Shown one piece after another: positions 7,725 through 11,843 of a stretch of DNA of 11,843 nucleotides. This stretch comes from Hyphomicrobium sp. (lineage in GTDB: Bacteria > Pseudomonadota > Alphaproteobacteria > Rhizobiales > Hyphomicrobiaceae). How positions within the stretch are numbered: the stretch's first letter is position 1; every line of letters begins with the position of its first letter. The stretch covers positions 1-11,843 of the forward strand of contig JAUWCP010000051.1 in assembly GCA_030609245.1 (NCBI GenBank), in the 5' to 3' direction. The notes beneath the pieces were generated by a model. The model ran no database searches, was not told the DNA's origin, and saw only the letters and a list, made by a program, of their open reading frames with translations. The translations under genes and the position numbers were made by a program.

Positions 7725-7873
7725 CCAGAGAGCTGAATTGAGAATCGCGCGCCCCATGAGGCCCTCAGAAACCCTTGCCCATCTTCCTCTTCTTATCGGG
7801 AATTTCCGCCAGACACCGATTGCGCCCGGTGCAGGGTCTTCAAGTCGCTCACGAATGCCGATAAGGGTGTGCC

Positions 7874-8611
7874 ATGTCGTGGATGGCTTTATCGAAGGCG
7901 ATGCAATTGGAGAAAGGCGGGGCGATACGCGACGCGTTGGCGTCGTTGTGGGCGCGCCTCCGCCATGATCGGCTAAGGGCGCCAGCGCCCGCGCATCGCA
8001 CGGTGACGTTCACGATTGCCGTCACGACGCTCGCTGCCAAAATGGCAAAGGCGGACGGCGTCGCGTCGCGGATTGAGGCGGAAGCCTTCGAGCGCCTCTT
8101 TAGGATTCCCGCTGGCGAGGAAAAGAACGTGCGCCGTCTCTACGATCTCGCCAAGCGAGACGCCGCCGGCTACGAGGCATATGCGACAAAGATCGGCAAA
8201 CTCTTGAAGGACGATCCAGAACTCTTGCAGTCGCTGCTCGAGTGCCTGTTCCATATCGCGACGGTCGACGGCATTCTGCACCCGCAAGAGGATGAGTTCT
8301 TGGAAACGGTGGCGCAGCGGTTCGCAATAAGTCGAACCGAATTCGCCGCGATCCGCGCAAGCTTCGTGCATGATCCAGCGAGCCCTTATGAGATCTTGGG
8401 GGTGCGCCCGGACATTTCCGATGCCGAGCTCAAGACGCGCCACCGCGTGCTGGTCCGAGAAAACCATCCCGATCGCTTGATGGCGAGCGGCATCCCTGTC
8501 GAGTTTCGCGCTGCGGTCGACCGCAGGCTCGCCGCTATCAACGTGGCCTATGAGATGATCTTGAAGGAGCGTGGCCTGAAGCCGAGCGTGTTGGAGGAGC
8601 GCGGTACGTGA
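7874..8611 (+). CDS. TerB/DjlA-like co-chaperone with C-terminal J domain
   Basis: This 245-residue protein has two domains. Residues about 45-165 resemble TerB/DjlA, with two acidic D-G sites (AKADGVASRIEAEAF and ATVDGILHPQEDEF) characteristic of that metal-binding helical fold. Residues about 178-236 are a J domain (SPYEILGV, H198-P-D200, AINVAYEMI). The HPD motif stimulates DnaK ATPase. Unlike E. coli DjlA there is no N-terminal transmembrane segment, so a cytosolic protein is expected. ATG 7874 has AAGGG six bases upstream. A longer + strand frame covering 7543-7968 is a different frame and only a shadow. The stop codon overlaps the start of the amidase gene, so the two are translated together. 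Client proteins are unknown. Confidence 0.9.
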   Translation: MSWMALSKAMQLEKGGAIRDALASLWARLRHDRLRAPAPAHRTVTFTIAVTTLAAKMAKADGVASRIEAEAFERLFRIPAGEEKNVRRLYDLAKRDAAGYEAYATKIGKLLKDDPELLQSLLECLFHIATVDGILHPQEDEFLETVAQRFAISRTEFAAIRASFVHDPASPYEILGVRPDISDAELKTRHRVLVRENHPDRLMASGIPVEFRAAVDRRLAAINVAYEMILKERGLKPSVLEERGT

Positions 8612-9378
8612 TGATGAAACCCGATAGCCGCCTCGTCGAAGCACTGCATCCCTCTCCCAACGTTGGGGTGCGCCGCGACGGTTGCCGGCCGCGCCTTATC
8701 TTGTTTCACTACACAGGGATGGAGTCGGCGGCGAAGGCGATCGATTGGCTCGCGCACCCAGAAAGCAATGTGTCGTGCCACTACGTCATCGACGAGGCGG
8801 GACTGATTACGCAGATGGTGCCCGAGGCGGCACGCGCATGGCATGCCGGCGCTTCGCACTGGGCGGGTGAAACGGATATCAATTCGGTCTCGATTGGCAT
8901 CGAGATCCAGAACCCGGGGCACGCTCAAGGCTATCCTGATTTTCCCAACGAGCAGATGCTGTCTGTAGCAGCGCTGAGCCGGGACGTCGCCGCGCGGCAT
9001 GCGATCAGGCCGGAAAGTGTGCTGGCACACTCCGATGTATCGCCCGGGCGAAAAATTGATCCTGGCGAGAAGTTTGATTGGGCGTGGCTTGCACATGTTG
9101 GCGTTGGTCATTGGACCGAGCCAGTACCGGTAGATGCCATCGAAGCCGGTTGCGGCGTCGAGGACGAAGGCGCGCATATTGCAGAAGCTCAGACGTTGCT
9201 GCTCCAATATGGGTATGGCGTGGAAACGCATGGGCGACTTGATGAGAACACTCAGATCGTCCTTCGCGCCTTTCAATTGCATTTCCGTCCCGCGCGCATC
9301 GATGGCCTGCTCGATACCTCTACGCGCGATACGCTGAAGCGGCTTATTGCGGCGCTGCCGGTGACGGTGGCGGGGTGA
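8608..9378 (+). CDS. AmpD-like N-acetylmuramoyl-L-alanine amidase with peptidoglycan-binding domain
   Basis: This zinc amidase cleaves the bond between N-acetylmuramic acid (or its anhydro form) and L-alanine. Counting from GTG 8608, the zinc ligands are H34 (LFHYTGM), H141 (LAHSD) and D151. The catalytic pair is E99 (IGIEIQNPG) and K149 in SPGRKIDPGEKFDW. This set matches E. coli AmpD (H34, E116, H154, K162, D164). A peptidoglycan-binding type 1 domain follows at about 190-248, as in E. coli AmiD. No signal peptide or lipobox is visible, so a cytosolic cell-wall-recycling role is more likely than an outer-membrane one (inference). The gene overlaps the J-domain gene. GGAGGAG at 8593-8599 suits GTG 8608 best, but ATG 8611 or 8614 are equally possible and would shorten the protein by one or two residues. 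Confidence 0.93.
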   Translation: MMMKPDSRLVEALHPSPNVGVRRDGCRPRLILFHYTGMESAAKAIDWLAHPESNVSCHYVIDEAGLITQMVPEAARAWHAGASHWAGETDINSVSIGIEIQNPGHAQGYPDFPNEQMLSVAALSRDVAARHAIRPESVLAHSDVSPGRKIDPGEKFDWAWLAHVGVGHWTEPVPVDAIEAGCGVEDEGAHIAEAQTLLLQYGYGVETHGRLDENTQIVLRAFQLHFRPARIDGLLDTSTRDTLKRLIAALPVTVAG

Positions 9379-9383
9379 GCCGC

Positions 9384-11132
9384 TTATGGCTGATCGTCGA
9401 AAGCGTCGCGCGCGCGGCGTATGGCCCCGGGGTTCTTCTCGGTGACGTAGAAGTTGCCGAGGACGAGAACGTCCATGTCGGTGCGCAGGTAGCAGGAGAT
9501 GGCATCCTCGGGCCCGTTCACGACCGGCTCCTGCCGGTTGAAACTGGTGTTGAGCACGACGGGGATGCCCGTGAGCTTCGCGTATTCTTCGATGACGGCG
9601 TAGTAGCGCGGGTTGTTCTCGCGATCGACGGTCTGGAGGCGGCCCGTGCCGTCGACGTGCACGGCAGCGGGAATGAGGTCGACCTTGTCGGCGCGCACTT
9701 TCGGCGCCATCGTCATGAAGGGGTCGGGTTGCTCCAGATCGAAGTACTCGGAAACGTGCTCCACAAGGACCGCGGGTGCGAAGGGCCGGAACGCCTCACG
9801 GTGCTTGACGCGCGCATTGATCAAATCCTTCATTTTCAGGCTCCGTGCGTCCGAAAGGATGGAGCGGTTGCCGAGTGCGCGCGGGCCTATTTCGGCGCGA
9901 TCTTGAAACCAGCCGACGATCTTCTGCTCCGACAAATCGCGGGCGGTCTGCTTGAACAGCTCCGGCCCCTCAATCCGCTTGTAAGCGAGCCCGGCGGCGT
10001 CGAGCGCGCGCGTGATATCGGCGTCTGTATAGCCCTTGCCATAGAAAGGATGCGTCATCACCAGTCGGCGCTCGTTACCGAGCGTGTGGTGATAATGATA
10101 GAGCGTGCTGCCGAGTATGACGCCGCTATCGGACGCGATGGGCGGCACCCAAACGGCCTCGTAGTCGGAGTCGCGCAATATGCGCGCGTTCGCCACGCAA
10201 TTGAGAGCGACGCCGCCGGCCAAGACGAGATTGCGCGAGAGATGGCGGCGCGAAAGCTCTCGTACCATGTGGAGGATCGCTTCTTCGACGGTGTGTTGAA
10301 GCGCGTAGGCGAGATCGTAGTGGTGGTCTGTCAAGGGCTCGCTGGGGTGGCGCGCTGGACCGAAGGCCTCGAAGAACTTCTCCTTGAATGGCTTCAAGAG
10401 CCCGTGCGTGTCGTAGCTCACGTAATCGCGGTTGATGGCGATGCGCCCTTCAGGCTTCAGAGGGATGAGTTCCTTGAATTTTGACGCATAGGTTGGCCCA
10501 CCTAGAGCCGCAAGCGCCATGACGATGCCTTCCTGGAAGACCTCGAAGCCCAAATGCTCGGTCACGCACGTGTAGAGCATACCGAGGCTGTCGAAGAAGT
10601 CGTCATGCCAGAGACGGTCAATGCGATTGGCAACGCCGATGTTCGCGCTCGTCGCCGTGTCGTCGCCGTAGCCATCCATGACGAGGACCGTTGCTTCCTC
10701 GAAGGGAGAGACGAAGAACACAGCGGCATGCGCGTCGTGGTGCGGGACCTGCACGATCTCGGGCAGGTTTGCGTAGCCGAAGCGCTCATAAAGGCCCACC
10801 CGGATCCATCCCGATTGATTGACAATGAGTGTTGCCTGGGTCTTGCGCGCGCCCGGCCTAAGCAGATTGAGGCTCTCGGGCAGCTTGCTCATCACCGAAC
10901 GAAAGAACGACCGCCGCAGACGCTTCATGTCCCACGGCGCCGTAATCACATCGACATCGCGAAGATCGAGGCCTTGGCCATTGACGGCAGCATTCAAAGC
11001 CGCGTTCGGAAACTTCAAGGTGTGCTTTTCGCGGTTGAACCTCTCTTCCTCATAAACGAACGCGGGAACACCGTTGCTGAGTAAGGCGATGCCTGAATCA
11101 TGAGTTTTCGTGGAGATACCAAGAACGTTCAA
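9384..11132 (-). CDS. NodU/CmcH-family O-carbamoyltransferase
   Basis: This 582-residue enzyme belongs to the family that moves a carbamoyl group from carbamoyl phosphate (through carbamoyl-AMP) to a hydroxyl of a sugar, antibiotic or Nod factor. The N-terminal Kae1-like domain has the typical start NVLGISTKTHDSGIALL, the H131-H-D-A-H135-A metal/nucleotide site, D153 in VMDGYGD, and LAGGVALNCVANARIL. The C-terminal domain shows EIGPRALGNRSIL, KHREAFRPFAPAVL and VLNTSFN, all family hallmarks, so it looks active. The start is TTG at 11132: an in-frame stop lies four codons upstream, and the TTG gives the family N-terminus with a GGGGGGA SD just before it. It is convergent with the amidase gene, five bases apart. 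No glycosyltransferase, nod or antibiotic genes are nearby, so the acceptor is unknown. Confidence 0.94.
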   Translation of the reverse strand: MNVLGISTKTHDSGIALLSNGVPAFVYEEERFNREKHTLKFPNAALNAAVNGQGLDLRDVDVITAPWDMKRLRRSFFRSVMSKLPESLNLLRPGARKTQATLIVNQSGWIRVGLYERFGYANLPEIVQVPHHDAHAAVFFVSPFEEATVLVMDGYGDDTATSANIGVANRIDRLWHDDFFDSLGMLYTCVTEHLGFEVFQEGIVMALAALGGPTYASKFKELIPLKPEGRIAINRDYVSYDTHGLLKPFKEKFFEAFGPARHPSEPLTDHHYDLAYALQHTVEEAILHMVRELSRRHLSRNLVLAGGVALNCVANARILRDSDYEAVWVPPIASDSGVILGSTLYHYHHTLGNERRLVMTHPFYGKGYTDADITRALDAAGLAYKRIEGPELFKQTARDLSEQKIVGWFQDRAEIGPRALGNRSILSDARSLKMKDLINARVKHREAFRPFAPAVLVEHVSEYFDLEQPDPFMTMAPKVRADKVDLIPAAVHVDGTGRLQTVDRENNPRYYAVIEEYAKLTGIPVVLNTSFNRQEPVVNGPEDAISCYLRTDMDVLVLGNFYVTEKNPGAIRRARDAFDDQP

Positions 11133-11169
11133 CTGTCCCCCCTAAGCGATTGAATCCCCCAGAATAGAG

Positions 11170-11175
11170 ATTATA
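11170..11175 (-). promoter_or_regulatory. -10 box (TATAAT) of the carbamoyltransferase gene
   Basis: A perfect TATAAT on the minus strand lies 37 bases before the TTG start, giving a leader of about 30 bases with a G-rich SD. The -35 position (around TTTCTT, 17 bases upstream) is poor, so an activator may help or the match may be partly chance. Confidence 0.45.
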
Positions 11176-11293
11176 GGCAGCCGTCGCAGTTGAAGAAACG
11201 GCCGAATCCGCGCGGGAGGTCCGGCTCGTTATGGCACTGCCGGTGACGATTGCAGCGTGAGCAAAGCGCACTGCGACGATCGAGGCGCAACAT
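11171..11293 (-). CDS. Candidate 40-residue Cys-rich small protein
   Basis: A short ORF lies in the 282-base gap between two divergent genes. From ATG 11293 it encodes 40 residues with five cysteines: C11-SR-C14, C20-H21, and C36-DG-C39 at the C-terminus. Two histidines (H18, H21) lie between, a layout that could bind zinc or another metal. Codon choice within the ORF (tgc, cgc, ttc, aac, gac, ggc) looks like the neighbouring genes, whereas codons upstream of the ATG in the same frame do not, which supports the start. A weak GGA is eight bases upstream. Against it: the stop codon lies inside the TATAAT proposed for the carbamoyltransferase, and the ORF is short enough to be chance. I recognise no family. 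Confidence 0.3.
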   Translation of the reverse strand: MLRLDRRSALCSRCNRHRQCHNEPDLPRGFGRFFNCDGCL

Positions 11294-11414
11294 AAGATTT
11301 ATCCGTTGTCTGAGCGGCTTGGACCAAATGACGCGGTGTCCAGTGTGCCCCTTTTTTGGCCCCAATGATCGGGCCTGTCCCCGCTCGCATTAGAAGCAAT
11401 ATAGGGAATTCCGA

Positions 11415-11843
11415 ATGAGAGTGACTATCTTTGCCGTCTTGGCGGCGGTCGTCGTTGTGTTTGTGGGAACTGGTGCCGCCGACGCGTCACACTACTATCC
11501 CTCACCGGCTGAGGCTTGGTACTCGTCAGGCGCCGATAGTGCGCAACGCGCACATCGCGGCAGCCGCGCACACAGAAAGTACCGGAGCCGCAAGAGCTAC
11601 CGTAGCAATCGCAACTACCGCGGGACGCGCAAGACGCGCAGGACGAGAATCGCGCGCAAATCATACCGTGGCACGAGCCGTAACTATCGCGCGACAGCAT
11701 CGCGCAGTGGCGCGGGACCGCGTCCGCGGAAGTGGTGCGGCTGGTGGATGCGCACGCAGCGCGGTGGCGGCCCGGAGTTCAACGTGGCGTGGAATTGGAG
11801 CCGCTGGGGCCGGTCGTCGGGGCCGCAGGTCGGCGCGGTTGTG
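11415..11843 (+). CDS. Secreted CHAP-like (NlpC/P60-type) protein, 5' part
   Basis: The frame stays open to the right edge: 143 residues are visible. Residues 1-24 are a Sec signal peptide (MRVTIFAVLAAVVVVFVGTG, cleavage near ADA-S25). Residues about 45-97 are a low-complexity Arg/Tyr/Ser/Lys linker with an approximate internal repeat (KSYRSNRNYRGT at 60-71, KSYRGTSRNYRAT at 82-94). From 106 a folded module begins with K-W-C108-G-W-W-M-R and continues GGGPEFNVAWNWSRWG, ending in GPQVGAVV. This matches the start of a family of small alphaproteobacterial secreted proteins with a CHAP-like Cys-His hydrolase fold, where the Cys in WCGW is the likely nucleophile; the His lies outside. ATG 11415 has AGGGA seven bases upstream. 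A role in peptidoglycan or surface turnover is inferred from the fold only. Confidence 0.75.
   Translation, partial: MRVTIFAVLAAVVVVFVGTGAADASHYYPSPAEAWYSSGADSAQRAHRGSRAHRKYRSRKSYRSNRNYRGTRKTRRTRIARKSYRGTSRNYRATASRSGAGPRPRKWCGWWMRTQRGGGPEFNVAWNWSRWGRSSGPQVGAVV

Larger units (their letters stand above)
11133..11414. other. Divergent intergenic region
   Basis: The 282 bases between the carbamoyltransferase and CHAP-like genes hold the TATAAT at 11170-11175 and the Cys-rich candidate ORF at 11171-11293. A C4-T6-GG-C4 tract (11348-11363) is present but forms no inverted repeat. I see no RNA gene and no clear + strand promoter. Confidence 0.5.

Noticed and set aside
7543..7968. 141-codon + strand frame upstream of the J-domain gene
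   Set aside because: It overlaps the start of the oxoprolinase on one side and the J-domain gene on the other, in a different frame, with no recognisable protein features.
9375..10484. 369-codon + strand open frame
   Set aside because: It lies antisense to the carbamoyltransferase, whose conserved motifs span the same bases. Long antisense frames are expected in GC-rich genes.
11425..11700. 91-codon minus-strand Cys/Ser-rich frame
   Set aside because: It is the complement of the Arg/Tyr-rich codons of the secreted CHAP-like gene, which has a signal peptide, SD and recognisable domain.
1..11843. A single biosynthetic or defence cluster spanning egtBD, oxoprolinase and carbamoyltransferase
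   Set aside because: The genes lie in separate strand blocks with their own promoters and terminator, no transporter or tailoring genes join them, and no nuclease, toxin or phage gene is present.

Overview
The window looks like chromosomal DNA from a GC-rich alphaproteobacterium, most likely Hyphomicrobiales (Hyphomicrobium-like). This is inferred from the ergothioneine pair egtB-egtD, a DUF2852 membrane protein, a DnaJ-like/amidase gene pair, and a secreted protein with a W-C-G-W module of a kind I associate with that order. There is no rRNA, tRNA, CRISPR array, insertion sequence or integrase. Gene density is high, and strand blocks alternate as in ordinary housekeeping/accessory chromosome.

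Left block (1-2974, + strand): the C-terminal part of egtB runs in from the left edge and overlaps egtD by ATGA, so both steps from histidine to the ergothioneine sulfoxide intermediate sit in one operon. A TetR/AcrR-type regulator with a WHG-type C-terminal domain follows 45 bases later. Next comes a 163-base gap with a strong inverted repeat (2509-2533), then a one-TM DUF2852 protein closed by a clear rho-independent terminator (2997-3030).

Middle block (3062-7665, - strand): a secreted pentapeptide-repeat protein lies downstream of a 1205-residue fused HyuA/HyuB protein, best read as ATP-dependent 5-oxoprolinase. They are separated by 143 bases that contain a perfect 6-bp-arm palindrome.

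Right block: 208 bases divergent from the oxoprolinase, a TerB + J-domain chaperone gene overlaps an AmpD-like zinc amidase gene carrying a peptidoglycan-binding domain. These end tail-to-tail, five bases from a convergent NodU/CmcH-family carbamoyltransferase (TTG start, good SD, TATAAT -10). Past a 282-base divergent gap, which may hold a 40-residue Cys-rich ORF, the 5' part of a secreted CHAP-like protein with an Arg/Tyr-rich linker runs off the right edge.

I see no clear new multi-gene system. The most useful leads are the TetR-palindrome-DUF2852 unit, the EgtB substrate-pocket residues, the orphan carbamoyltransferase, and the Cys-rich small ORF.
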